DNA from: Geosiphon pyriformis
Taxonomy: Eukaryota; Glomeromycota; Glomeromycetes; Archaeosporales; Geosiphonaceae
Direction of reading: 5' to 3'
Assembly (NCBI GenBank): GCA_016748015.1
Contig: JAAOMT010000211.1
Span: forward strand, 116,248-180,247
Length of the DNA: 64,000 nucleotides
The notes under the pieces were generated by a model, which saw only the letters and a program-made list of their open reading frames with translations, had not been told where the DNA came from and made no database searches. Shown piece after piece: positions 1 to 11,450 of this stretch (positions within the stretch are counted from its first letter, which is position 1; each line of letters starts with the position of its first letter). The position numbers and the translations under genes are program-made.

Positions 1-2486
1 ATACCAATGGGATTCATCTTTTTTGGCAACAGAGATAGGTGAACTACTAATGAAAAGAGTGGAATTTCTAACCCTATAATTGATGGAAATAGCTACAGTC
101 TTGTCATTGTTTATTAAAATGTCATTAATCTGGAAAAACTCACTAGCAACATTCAAAATGTGTTGAGTAGTGCTCTGACTATTGCCAACCCAAATCATAT
201 TATCAACAAAAGCACCAGCAGCAAAACAAAAAAAAAGCCCAACCTGTGACTTAACACAACTACTCTTGGAAACGAAATGAGAAATTAGCCTGTACTCACA
301 CATACTCTTCTAATGCTTAACTTTGCACAAAAAAAGATCATAAAAAATGTGCCACAGAAGGGAAAAAAAGACCTCTCCTTGATCTAAACTATCATGGACC
401 CAATAACCATCTGTCAAACCAAAATCTGTTATGACTTGATTAGTGCGATCTTTGTAAATGCCGCCAAAAAACCGAATAAACCTGTTGCACATTTTAATTC
501 TGACTAGACACTTCTCTAAATGCTTCCAGCCAACCAAATCATATGTTTTCCTCATATCCTACAAGACCAGCCAAAGTTCTCGGTTCTTTTCCAGGGCATT
601 CTCAACAACCGAACCAACTGCAAAAATGGGGAACTGTGTCATTGTACCTTTCAAAACCAAAAAATTGTCACCACAAAGGACATTATGAGTGCTGCTGCTG
701 AAGAAATCCTGTTTGAGAGTATTTTGGAGAGAATTTTGCGAGCTGTCTCAATTAGTGCAATAAGATGAGTATTTGTAAGAACACCCTCCCATTCATATGG
801 TTTGGGAATTATTGAAACCCAAGCTTCTCTCCAGGGACCAGGGACAGATTCCTCAGATAAGCAAAAGTTCAAAAACACCAAGAGCATATTAAAGACCAAA
901 ATATCGCAATGTTTCCAAAGCTCATTTGAGATACCTGAAAGGCCAGCAGCTTTGCCATCCGGCAGGTTGGAGACAATCCTAAACAGTTTGTCAAAGTTGA
1001 TCAAACCCATCACACCAGAAAAAGCTTTATCGAAAACATAACCTAGAGGACGATACTGGCAAAACCACTCATCATTAATATTAAGCACTACCTTTTGCTT
1101 TCTAGTCCAATCTTCCATAATCTCATCCACCTTGGACTTCACTGGAGCAGAATCCAACACCAGCTTATCTTCCACCACCAAATGGTCCAAAACCATCTTG
1201 CGGAAGGGTTGCTTCAAAACACTACGTACAGTATGACCTTTGTTCAACTCAAAACTCTCTATTCTTTTGTTAATTGCCAACTTGATCTGAGATTTTTTGG
1301 CACAGTTTGATTCTGACAACTTAGATGAATGGTAGAATTTCCTGATCTTGGCCAAAGCTGAACGAATAGTATCAAAATGGGAACCCGAAAGAAAGAGAGA
1401 ATCCACAACAGAAGTGTTAGCAGGATCAATCCCTTTCCATGTATCAAGTAGAGAAACAAACTCCTTATGAGAGACCAGACAAGAGGCTTTGACAATCTTT
1501 GACACCAAAAGTTCTAATTTGTGAAATCTGGATGATATTTTATTATAGACACTATCGAAACCTTTAAACCACTTTTTTTTGAAAACATTCTCAGCCAACA
1601 AACACACTACTTGGCAAAGGTGATCCCACATTGTGTCCAGGTCCAGACTTATCTTGGCAGCATAAAATTCATCATGGAACATGGCAGCATTTGCTGACAT
1701 ATCCTCTTTAAACTTGATCCATTCAGCATCACCAGCATTCACAAAATTGTACTTCCAATGATCTTTATTCACTTGTTTGCGCAATGTGTTCAACTGCACA
1801 TCTAGTAAACCACCAAGACCCATGGAAACAGAAACAGCTTTATGATCAGTATCAAAATACTCTTCAACACCAGACACATTATGATCCAGAATTGTATTAA
1901 TTAAACTCGACGACACAAACACATAATCAATAATTTTAGCTACTCCACGAGAATTGGCCCATGTAGCTTCCTTTCCAAACAAGCTTCCACTCAAGAAGTT
2001 GACCAAACCCAAATCAAAACATTTTCTGAAGCTGGCACTTTTGTGAGAACCATCTTTATTGAAATCTCCACCCAAAATAATGAAGGAAGACTCATTTACT
2101 GCCCTCACAACCAAAGAATTGATATCATCCGCCTGAGAAAAACATACTGCCAAAGAGGATTCAGCATACAGCCCCAAAACTGACACAGACAGTTTATTTT
2201 TGAAGAGAAGCTTGATAGAAAAAAACTGGCCAGGAATGTCCGAAACCTTACACACATGTTGAGCCAAGAAATCGTTCATAATGATTGTGACCCCAGAATC
2301 CATGTGACCAGAATTCAAACCAGAAGTAAAAACCCAAATGCCAACAAACTTGTTCATAATCCAAGAACAAATCCCATCTTTCAACTTAGTCTCAGTAACA
2401 ATTGAAATCATATTGTTCATTTCTTTATGCCAACAAATAATATCCTTCTGTTTTGCAAGATTGTTCATTCTCCTAACATTGCACAT
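1..2486 (-). pseudogene. LINE copy A ORF2: APE endonuclease plus reverse transcriptase, broken
   Basis: The long open segment 2486-651 (611 codons) carries the exonuclease/endonuclease/phosphatase domain. Its catalytic motifs are TETKL at residue 31, GGDFN at 139 and DTDH at 212, all intact. An RT thumb-side linker and the RT start (IPKPYEWEGVLTN) follow. At about 690 a frameshift in a GCA run moves the frame, and an in-frame TAG near 560 replaces a Gln codon. RT then continues through KTYDLVGWKHL and HDSLDQGEVF. The active-site motif near 199-210 reads FVDN instead of FVDD. Enough remains to name the protein, but the copy cannot make an active RT. The 3' RNase H part is outside the window. 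Confidence 0.85.
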
Positions 2487-2512
2487 AGCAATTTTCCAAA
2501 TATAACTGGTTA

Positions 2513-4372
2513 TTAAGATGAAGAGAGGACCAGAGGACCCAAACCAGCATACATCTGCTCTAACTTCACCAAAATCGAGCCAATAGAGGCATTGAGGGCA
2601 ACCAACTTTGACTCTAAAATGCCAATTTTAGAAGTTAGCACCTTGGAACTGCTCAAACCCAATTGAGAATTGTTATTGCCAGAAAAGAGAGAAATAGGCT
2701 GAATCAAAGGAATATTTAATACCATGTTGAAACCCAAGTCAGAGTCATCAACCATAAGAGAATCAGAGACAGATGGGTGAGAAGTACCCACAGAAGGAAT
2801 CATACTAGAAGGAGGAGCTGAAGGCACCAAACTGAGATTGTTAAGACGAAGAAGAATGTTCGTAATTTGATCAGATAAAAGCTCTACAGAGCGTTCCAGA
2901 TGTGTCAAACGTGTACCCAAAGGGGAATTGACCATAGAAAGAGGGGGAGGGGTACTATCAGAACTTGAAGCACCAAAGAACAGAGAACCAAAACCAGAGC
3001 CATCATGAGAACCATGAGAGACTGAAGCAACTGAGACCACTTGGGCCTAGGATTTGCCTCTAAAAGCAACAGGACGAGAGATCAGAACCTTCTTTTTAGC
3101 ATATAATTTGGCCAGCTGGAGACGAGTATCCAAGTTAGCAGGCCTTTTAAATGACTTGGGTGACTGAGAAGCTGACACAACCTTAGCATCACATTTCAAG
3201 GCAGAATGACCAAATTTCCTATACTGTTTACAGCAAACTAAATCTAACCTAGTTCATGAGAGTTTCACACTACCAAAGATTGGCTCCGTGCAAAAAGCTG
3301 ACTCCATAGCTTCATCAGATTCAAAACAGACTACAGCACAGCAAGTTTTATTGCCAGTCTCCAATGAATAATTGATGACACAAGTTTTCCCACCGGCCCC
3401 TTCCAAAAAAGTCCCAAGATCATGAGCTGTCATTCCTACTGGCAATGTGAACAGAAGTGCTCTGAATTGATCCCTAAAAGCCCATGTCTCACGATCTCCC
3501 ACAGCTTTTGCCACACGCACAGAATCTTTCCCAATTAAAAAGAACCATTTTGAAGCCAATTGCTCTGCCTGTTCCAGTTTGGCGAATTCTACCACAGCTT
3601 TCTGCCACATGCTAATCAGCTGAATTTTGATTGATTTAATTTTCCCAAATTCAGACACTGCAGCGACGATCATATTCTTTGGCGTGTTCATAGGAATTTT
3701 TTTGATCACCACAGCCCGATCTGACCTAATTTTTTGTTTTTTAAGATTGCTGTTTACTATAATGTCATTTTCCCTGGCCAATGAGGTGGCCTTTTCCATG
3801 CTTGCTTCAGAGGTAAAGGTAGATCTGATAATCCCTTCAAATTTTGAGGGGGTAGTGGCCCCCCCAAAACCATTGATTCTTGAAAATAATTTTCTTATGG
3901 CATGAGTTTTGGCTATTGCCAATTTCTCTTCTACAGCCGAAAGATTGATGTCCAGAGCAAAAGATTTTTTTACAGCCATTTTCACCTGAGTTTTAATGAT
4001 TTTGGGATCAATCCATGCCTTATCCAAAGAAAAAGACTTACAGGGGGGAAGAGAAACCTCTTCTTTCTCCTCTATGTCGAAATTAATAGAGCTGAGAAGG
4101 GAGCCAACAATCGCACTATTATTGAAATGCTTGGCTTGGGGTGTATTCATCTTGGAATTGGATACTCCTTTACCTTCGGAAGCCTTTCCATCAGTATCTA
4201 TGCTATTAAACTGCCCAACCACTTAATCAGATCCACTACCTTTGAGAGCCACACCATTACTTAATAGCTTAGTACCATCAGGAGATTTTTTGACCTTATG
4301 ACTTGAACTACTACTAACTGAATCAGAAGTTGGAACTCTGGTTGACCTTTTTTTAGCACCAGTACGACTCAT
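2513..4372 (-). pseudogene. LINE copy A ORF1 (RNA-binding, zinc-knuckle protein), interrupted by stops
   Basis: Translation starts at an ATG at 4372 (MSRTGAKKRST) and runs to a TAA near 2513. Stops break it near 4225, at 3254 (TGG to TGA) and near 3047. The middle part (residues from RAVVIKKIP to about KLSWA) has two segments that look like RRM folds: one around AVVIKKIPMNTPK...KAVVEF, one around ALLFTLPVGMTAHD...AVVCFES. After them comes a CCHC zinc knuckle near 3190-3230, then a Ser-rich tail. The knuckle reads C-K-Q-Y-R-K-F-G-H-S-A-L-K-C, so its second Cys is Tyr. Its likely role was to coat the LINE RNA. The RRM assignment is inferred from pattern, not from a search. Confidence 0.8.
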
Positions 4373-4589
4373 GGGAGCAGTCAGGTCAACAACAAAAGGA
4401 TTTGTTTCTTGTAAAGTAATGGAAAACAGTATGAAATAGCAGAAAAAACTTCTTTTGAAATACGCTTTTTAAGGATTTTAGAAGATAAGAAAGAAAGAAG
4501 TTTTTTTTTTTATATTTATTGATTGTATTTTAAATATTATATTTGGAAAAAACATATATATTTTAATGTTTTTCAATTTATATTTGGTT

Positions 4590-5890
4590 ATTTTCCAATC
4601 AAATTTTTTAAGTTATTTACCAAAGAAAATTTCTGTTATTTATGCTGTTACTAGTATAATTTTAACTATTAATTAATATAAAATTATTCTTATTATTCTT
4701 ATTATCAATTAATATATATTATTATTATTTTAATTATTAATTATTATTTAATCAAATTATCAATATTAATAATTTGATTTGTACAATACACAATTATAAT
4801 GATTAAATTATATAATATACTAAACTCTATAATATTTAAAAATTTGCTGAATTTTGTAGAATTTTGTAAAACAATTTAATAAATTATTAAAATAACTTAT
4901 AGTTTGTAAAAATAACTTATAATTCATCTAAAATATATTTTTAATTTATTAAAATAATAGCAAAGAGAAAAAATGCAAGTTTAAAAACTAGTATTACAAC
5001 AAGTTATATAAAAGAAAAACTTTTTTCTTTAAGAAAATATATTTTATTTTACTTAAAATCATCTTATCTTAAAAATACTTTTACTCTTATTAATAAAATA
5101 ATACTTTAAAAACAAATTCATTAATTATTTGCATTTAAAATTTTTCGAAATACAATTAATATTTTGAAATTAATTAGCTATTAATTTTAGTAATCTGTTA
5201 GTAATTTTAGACCTAAACAAAAAACAATTTTCTTAAATAAAATTCTTTTTTTTTTATATTTTTTATATTATCTTTTATTTTTTTTATTATATTGTTACCA
5301 GTAAAATTTTAGTTATTAACTAGCATGAAATTATTCTTATAATTTCTATTATTAATTAATATATATTAAATTATTACTTATTATTTAATCAAATTATTGA
5401 ATATTACTATTTAATTAATAACCTGATTTATACAATTGAAATTAGAATGATTAAATTACACAATATCTCAAACTATGTAACATTCAAGAATTTGCCAAAA
5501 TTTGTAGAAATTTACCAAAATAATAGATAATTTACCAAAATAGTTAATAGTTTATTAAAATATATCTTTAATTTATCAAAATTATAGCAAAAAAAAAGTT
5601 CAAGTTCATAAACTAATATTATAACAAGTTGTATAAAAGAAGAGCTTTTCTTTTTGAGAAAATATATCTTACTCAGAATTATCTTTGTTAGAATCAATTT
5701 ATTATTTACACATTTTTACAAAAAAAACAAATAAAAATTGAATACTTTAAAAACCCAAATCCCTTAAAATTATTTATATTTGAAATTGATTAGCTACCAA
5801 TTTCAGTAAACCATTAATAACTCTAAGTCTAGACCAAAATCAATTCTTTTAATAAAATTTTATTTTTTTTACATTTTTTTTCTTTTTTTT
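4590..5890 (+). repeat. Two tandem copies of an AT-rich unit of about 650 bp
   Basis: Copy 1 runs from about 4590 to 5240 and copy 2 from about 5240 to 5890. They match throughout, for example CTGTTACTAG at 4643 against TTGTTACCAG at 5292, and the stretch ending in ACAAGTT(A/G)TATAAAAGA before a run of T. There is no coding potential. The same unit recurs on the minus strand at about 15.75-16.43 kb, at 37.75-38.1 kb and at the right end of the window (63.85-64.0 kb). It is therefore a dispersed repeat family and not a part unique to LINE copy A. Function unknown. Confidence 0.75.
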
Positions 5891-5929
5891 TTCTTTTTTT
5901 ACTATAATTATTAAGATAGTCTACAAACA

Positions 5930-6600
5930 AGATTTCTGTAAAAAAGTTGACTTTTACAGTAAAAATAACTACACATTTTAGTAAACTTTCAGACAAGCAA
6001 TTTTTGGAAAAGAGTTAAAGTTTACTATAACATAACTACATAAAGTAACTGGCATAAAATTGGTTATTTCACTTATAAGTCCAGCAGTTTAAATTATAGA
6101 AAATAATTTAAAAATAAATTCAGTTATCAGAGGTTTAACAGCTTCCAAAAAACGTGAATACACAACAAACAAAATTAACAACATTCAAAAAAAAAACCAA
6201 AAATCTTCAGTAACAATATATATTAAAATAATTTATAAATAAGATATTTGTAAAAAAATTGACTTTTATAGCAAAGTAACTATATATTTTTAATAAACTT
6301 CCAAATAAGTAATTCTTAAGAAAAAATTGATTTTTACAGCAAAATAACTACACATTTTTAGTGAATTTTCAGATAAGCAATTTTTAAGAAAAAGTTGACT
6401 TTTACTACAAAATAACTATATAAATAACTAATATAGAATTGACTATTCTATTTATAAGCTTAGCAGTTTAAATTATAAAAAATAATTTGAAAATAAATTC
6501 AGTTATTAAAAATTTAATAGCTTCTAATAATTTAAAATTAAAAGTAAAATAACAACAATAATATTTAAAAAAAGAGATTAAAAATCTTTAGTAATAATAA
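5930..6600 (+). repeat. 68-bp minisatellite block and linked AT repeat
   Basis: The motif TTGACTTTTACAG starts at 5947 and recurs (diverged) at 6015, then at 6259, 6327 and 6395, always 68 bp apart. Each unit contains AACTACACATTTTTAGT and AAGCAATTTTT. Each block is followed by the same segment, CAGTTTAAATTATA...AAATTCAGTTAT, near 6083 and 6463. In the reverse orientation the same order (650-bp unit, 68-bp units, CAGTTT segment) is seen at 16.43-15.49 kb. It thus forms a composite element of roughly 0.95 kb. No ORF is present. Confidence 0.75.
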
Positions 6601-7850
6601 TTTTTTATTATAACAATAATAAAATTTATGTTGTTTTAATATATATTTATTAAAAATATAAATTATTAAAACTAATCAATAATAGATAATTTAAATTAAT
6701 AAAATTTATTAGTATTTATAGCAAATATTATAATAATACAAGACTTATAATTTTTTATTTAATAAATAACAATTGTTTAATTTAAATTTATTTAAAATAA
6801 CTTAGTTTCATCTATATTAGAAATATTATATGGCTTAATTCAAATATTTTTGATTATAATTTTGAAAATAATGTTATTATGTTTATAATATCTGTATTTA
6901 TACTTTTATTATATAATTTAAACTGATAAAATTCATAATATATTAAAATAAACTTGAATATTTATTAAAAAAAGCTGAGAATTTTCAATATTTGTATAAG
7001 CTTTGTTGTTTTGGTTTTAATTAAGTTACCAAAGAGATAAATATAATTTGCTTAATATTATAATATCTATATTGTGATTGTTTGGTTTAATTTGAAAAAA
7101 ATTGGCAGACAAGTATATTTATTATTTAGTTTCTTGTTTTTTATTATTAATAGCTCTTTTTTGTATTTAAAAATATTTAATACTGTATTCTATAATAATA
7201 TTTTAGCAAAACCAAATATTTTTTTAGTTTATAAAATAAGCTTTAATTATATAATTATAGGATTGGTAATTAAATATTTACAAATTTTTTTATATTATTT
7301 ATTTGTTAAATTAAATTTATTAATAATTATCTTAAAAAATAATAATAAAACAAAAATATAGGTTTAATGTTTTTAATATATATATAAATTAATACTAAAA
7401 ACTATTATAATTTTATCTTGTAATTATTATTTGTAATATTAATTATATTATTTTAATAAATATTAATTATACAGTTATATTCTAAAATAATATTTAATTT
7501 TCTATTATAAATATAATTTAAAATTAGATATTACTTTAAAATATAATTATATATATAATTAATAATATTATAATAATACTATATATTATTATAACATAAG
7601 TAAAAATAATATTTTGGTCAAAAAAATAATTTAACTTATTAGATAAAAAAAAAGATATTAAATAAAAACAGAAATTAATAAAATATTATATTTAATGTGT
7701 CAAAATATTGCACATATAATATTAATAATTAATATATAAATCTTAATTAATTATATTTTATCTTTTAAATCTAATAACTAATAATTTTTTAAAAAATCAA
7801 TTTTATTGATTATTATAAATTCTATTATATTGTTTTTAATAATATTTAAA
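6600..7850. other. AT-rich stretch without recognisable gene
   Basis: Almost pure A/T with TAATA and poly(T) runs. The open frame at about 7074-7361 is a low-complexity Phe/Ile/Leu/Asn run typical of AT-rich DNA and has no domain signature. I see nothing functional. Confidence 0.5.
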
Positions 7851-8450
7851 AATAATTATCAATTATTAAAAATTTGTTTTTTATTTTAATATTTAATGTT
7901 TTTTTTAAGATTAAATTAACTTATATTAAAACTGTTTTTTAGTTTATATATAGTTATTTTAAAACAAAATTTGTATTAAAAATAATATAAAAAAATTGTT
8001 AAATTTTTAATAATTTTCAAATTTGTTGATTTTTTTGCTGTTATTATTTTATATAATATATTTAAAAATATTATTATTATTAATATTAAAATACTTTTAA
8101 TGTTTTTGGTGATTATATTAAAGTTTGCTAATATTTAATAAAAATTTTTTGATTTTTAGTTTGTAAATTATAAGATATTTTTATTTTTTTTCTTAAGTTT
8201 TTATTTAAATTTGTAAGTAATTTAAAAAAATTTGAATTTTATTTTGTTAATATTAAGTTTTATATTAGAGTTTTTATTTATTATTTTTATTATTGTGTTT
8301 TTGGTTGTTTTTGTTATTATTATTCTTATAAATTTTTTATTTGGTTTTTAGTTAATTTTTCAAAATCTGAATTGATTGTTTTGGTTTTTTAATTAAATTT
8401 GTTATTATTGGTATTTTAGTTATTTTAATTAAAAAAAATTTAATTATATA
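7850..8450 (+). pseudogene. Strongly decayed coding relic, same family as 45.84-47.54 kb
   Basis: The plus strand from about 7905 (AAATTAACTTATATTAAAAC) lines up base for base over several hundred bp with 46.43-46.75 kb. The latter still translates as a protein-like sequence (KLAYFKTVF, then LVEFKSFVYLITFKIAKFLVVF). Here nearly every former G or C is A or T, and stops are frequent in all frames. It is therefore an older copy of the same ORF1-like element. The identification depends on that comparison alone. Confidence 0.45.
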
Positions 8451-8606
8451 ATTGTTTTTTAAGAACTTTAATATTTTATAATTAAATAAATTAAATAAAT
8501 GAATAATATAATTAAAAATAGTTATATTTAATTATATATATATATAAAATATCTTTACAAAGTAATTTTTTTTTCATATGAATTAAATAGTAATTGGGCT
8601 TAATAT

Positions 8607-8610
<4 letters not shown>

Positions 8611-8647
<37 letters not shown>
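8611..8647 (+). repeat. (AAT)n microsatellite
   Basis: About twelve uninterrupted ATA/AAT triplets. Confidence 0.95.
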
Positions 8648-8649
<2 letters not shown>

Positions 8650-10360
8650 CTTTTTATGATTTAATATTATTTTATTATGTTTTATTTTTTTATTTATTAA
8701 TTATCTTATTTTTATATAACTCTATTATTATATAATAAATATAAATTATTTTAAAAACAATATATAACCAGTTAAGCAATGTTTATTTGTATTAATCTAT
8801 TGAATTATACTTAATTTTTGATTAATTAAAAATTAAAAAATCTTAAATATATACAAAAAACATTTTAAAAATATGACAAAATTTTAATGTTTAACATATA
8901 ATATTCTTTTTTTTGTAGTTACAGCATTATTTTTATTTAAAACCAATAATTGATAAATAAATATAAATTCAAAACTTGATTTCATAAATTTGTCTTTAAG
9001 TATTTAGTAGTAATAAAATATTTCAAATTTTTATAATCACAAAATTACAGTTATATTAAATTGTATTCCATTGAAATAATAATAATAACATCGCCAAATA
9101 GCCGAAAGTTGTATACTATCAATAATATATTTGATCTTTGCTAAAGTAAATGAAATATTACAAAATATAATAGTTTATTAATATGTAATTGAAAAAGAAC
9201 AGCATTCAAAACATATATCTTAATAATATATGATTTATAAAATTAGTATAAATCAAAATGAAAGATAAAGTAAATATATTTTTGAATAATTTGAAATGTT
9301 TTGAATATTGCTAAAATAATTAATTAATTAATTAAATAATGGTAAAAATAAATAATTAAAAAAGTAATTTTTTGAATATTTAAACAAAATTTCAAAATAC
9401 TCTTGAAATAATACTTATATTTTCTTAAGAAACTTAAATAGAAAATTCACAATTACTGAAAAAAATTATTGTGGAATTTATTACCAGTTTTCTATAATGA
9501 ATATTTTTTTTAATTCCATTTGGTATCATTAAATTAGTTGAAAAGTGGTCAGATACCAAATTCATTAAATTGTTTTATTGTTTGAGAAAGTTATATATAA
9601 TTAAATATTTGTGTGATAATTAATCTATTATTAATGAAATACAGTTAAAAAATAGATAAAAATGCGTGAAAAATTAAAACAGCCGCTGCATAATTGATCG
9701 ATTGATTGATATTTTCAAAATTAATTTAAAGTTTTTCTCAATTAATATATTAAAAGGTCATTTTGTTTTGTGTTTTATAAAAAAATTAATAATGCTAAAT
9801 TATATTTAAATAAAGTAGTAATATTTAGTAAATTTTATATTTCTAGCGATCGGTTTTAGTTAAGACATAAACATCTTTTGAACAAAAATGATTTATTAAG
9901 TTAAAGCAAATGATGAAGTCGGATATTACTAAATTTTAATAAGGATTATGGAACTCAATTTAAAATAGTCGAATTTTTAATCTGATGGTTTTTAATTATA
10001 ACATAATGAGAAATCTTTTTGATTGTTTCTATTGAATTCTTAAAAGAAACTTTGGCTAATTTTTGCATTGGGATATTTAAGTCAAACCATCGATAGAGCT
10101 ATTATAGAGATTGCAGCCAATTGATTTAATAAATGGCTAAAAAAGAAGAAGTGTATTTGTCAGAAAACCCAATACATGACTGAATTTATTAATTTCTAAG
10201 ACACTTGTTAAACCTTCTTACCCATAATTTGGGGTTTTTAAAAAAATTAATACATTGACTAATGTGAATATATATACATTGAAAATTTAATTAGAGAGGT
10301 ATTTTTTAAAGTTAATAAAGTTTGCTAGTAGACCTCGAATTATGATTAATTTATACGTTG
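8650..10360. other. Intergenic AT-rich DNA
   Basis: No open frame with protein-like composition and no RNA gene seen. Base composition becomes slightly less extreme from about 9.5 kb towards the Sel1 fragment. Confidence 0.5.
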
Positions 10361-10370
10361 CTTGAAAATC

Positions 10371-10825
10371 ATGTCTTCAAAATCATTAATTGAAAACCCA
10401 ACTTCACCCCTTGAAGGAACATTCATAGTCATCAAAGAAAGTTTGCCAATCTTTCCAGCTAGTGAATATTCAAAAGTTGCTGACTTAGTTAAAAATCATC
10501 TTGTGCGCAATCAGAAAACTCCTGAAGACCTATTCAATTGCTTGAATAATAAAGGTCCAAAGCGTTTGATAGACAATATTTTGCTCGGCTTTTGTTTAGA
10601 ACATGGAATTGAAACTATTCCTAATTTAACAAAAGCATTTTTAGAATTTCAGAAAGCAGTGAACGCAGAAGATCCTTTTGGACTATTTTTTTAGGTTATT
10701 GTTATAATAATGAAATTGGTACTTCACAAGATCGAGGAAAAGCATTTGAACTCTATTCAAAAGCAGCAGAGGCAGGTTATAAAAACGCACAACGCAATCT
10801 TGCAATTTGTTATATTAATGTGTAA
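10371..10825 (+). pseudogene. Sel1-repeat protein fragment with a frameshift
   Basis: The ATG at 10371 opens MSSKSLIENPTSP and continues for 107 codons. The frame then stops at TAG 10692-10694 inside a run of seven T (10686-10692). One extra T would keep the frame open into LGYCYNNEIGTSQDRGKAFEL and KAAEAGYKNAQRNLAICY, ending at TAA 10823-10825. The KAFELYxKAAEAGxxNAQxNLAxCY pattern is a Sel1-like repeat, and the preceding KAFLEFQKAV...DPFGLFFLGYC is a second one. Sel1 proteins are alpha-solenoid scaffolds, greatly expanded in glomeromycotan fungi and often linked to kinase domains. The piece is short and ends soon after two repeats, so it is probably a truncated, dead family member. A base-calling error in the T run is the alternative. 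Confidence 0.75.
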
Positions 10826-10904
10826 AGCAATAGCCAAGATCAGCCAAAAAAACCAGAATAAATGAGATTTGTTCATATCATCAGTATTATTTGCTTATTA
10901 GACA

Positions 10905-11450
10905 ATAAAGTAAGACACTATATAAGCAACACCATTTGAATTAGTATACAGTAAAACAACAACATTATTAATTAAGATAGAAGTTAAAACATATTCAACA
11001 GAACCAATAACAGAAGAAAATTTCCAAAAAACATTGTTAAGAAGAACATATAATTTAATAAAAACACTAGAAAACAAATAGTAAAAAGCAGTTGATAACA
11101 TCCAAAAGTCACAAGAAAAACAAAAAAAAAGACATAATAACCAATTACCAGATAAATCAGTTGAATTCAAGATTGGAAACAAAGTATTCTTATATTATAC
11201 CAAAGCAGAAAAACAATAAAATAGAAAATTTGACCCCAAATAGGACAGACCATTTCACATAGAAGAAATTCTTGAAAATAAAGCATATAAATTAAGATTG
11301 AACAACAAAATTTTAACCAAAGCAGCACATAGTGATTAACTGAAACCATATAATTATATAGTGTTACCATCCACCAGTAATATTTCACAATTAGAAATAC
11401 AAAAAATACTGGTTCAACCAGATGAGATTTCATAAGATCTGGAACCAATT
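10905..11450 (+). pseudogene. Ty3/Gypsy integrase C-terminal relic
   Basis: In one frame the sequence reads ATPFELVYSKTTTL, then TEENFQKTLLRRTYNL, then VEFKIGNKVFLYYTKAEKQ, then KFDPK*DRPFHIEEIL and AYKLRLNNKIL. This is the integrase tail and chromodomain-proximal region of Gypsy elements (FxxGDKVLLY ... KFDPKWxGPFxI ... AYKL). Stops fall where Trp or Gln/Arg codons are expected (TAG for TGG, TAA for CAA/CGA), consistent with G-to-A and C-to-T decay. No intact RT or RNase H lies upstream; the Sel1 fragment abuts it instead, so the element is truncated on its 5' side. Confidence 0.75.

Larger units (their letters stand above)
1..4511 (-). mobile_element. LINE (non-LTR retrotransposon) copy A, 3' part outside the window
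   Basis: This element is read on the minus strand. Its 5' end lies near 4511, where the reverse complement starts with an A run followed by CTTCTTTCTTTCTTA and, about 30 nt on, AAAAAGCG. The same 5' signature opens copy C at 51752. ORF1 (4372 to 2513) is followed by an APE-type endonuclease and reverse transcriptase. The window begins inside the RT, so RNase H and the 3' tail are missing here. Both ORFs carry stops and one frameshift, so the copy is inactive. The RNase H-bearing relatives at 38-45 and 52-59 kb suggest the Tad/I-like group of LINEs; that placement is inference. Confidence 0.9.

Noticed and set aside
7074-7361. 95-codon open frame in AT desert
   Set aside because: Composition is that expected of random AT-rich DNA (Phe, Leu, Ile, Tyr, Asn, Lys) with no motif.
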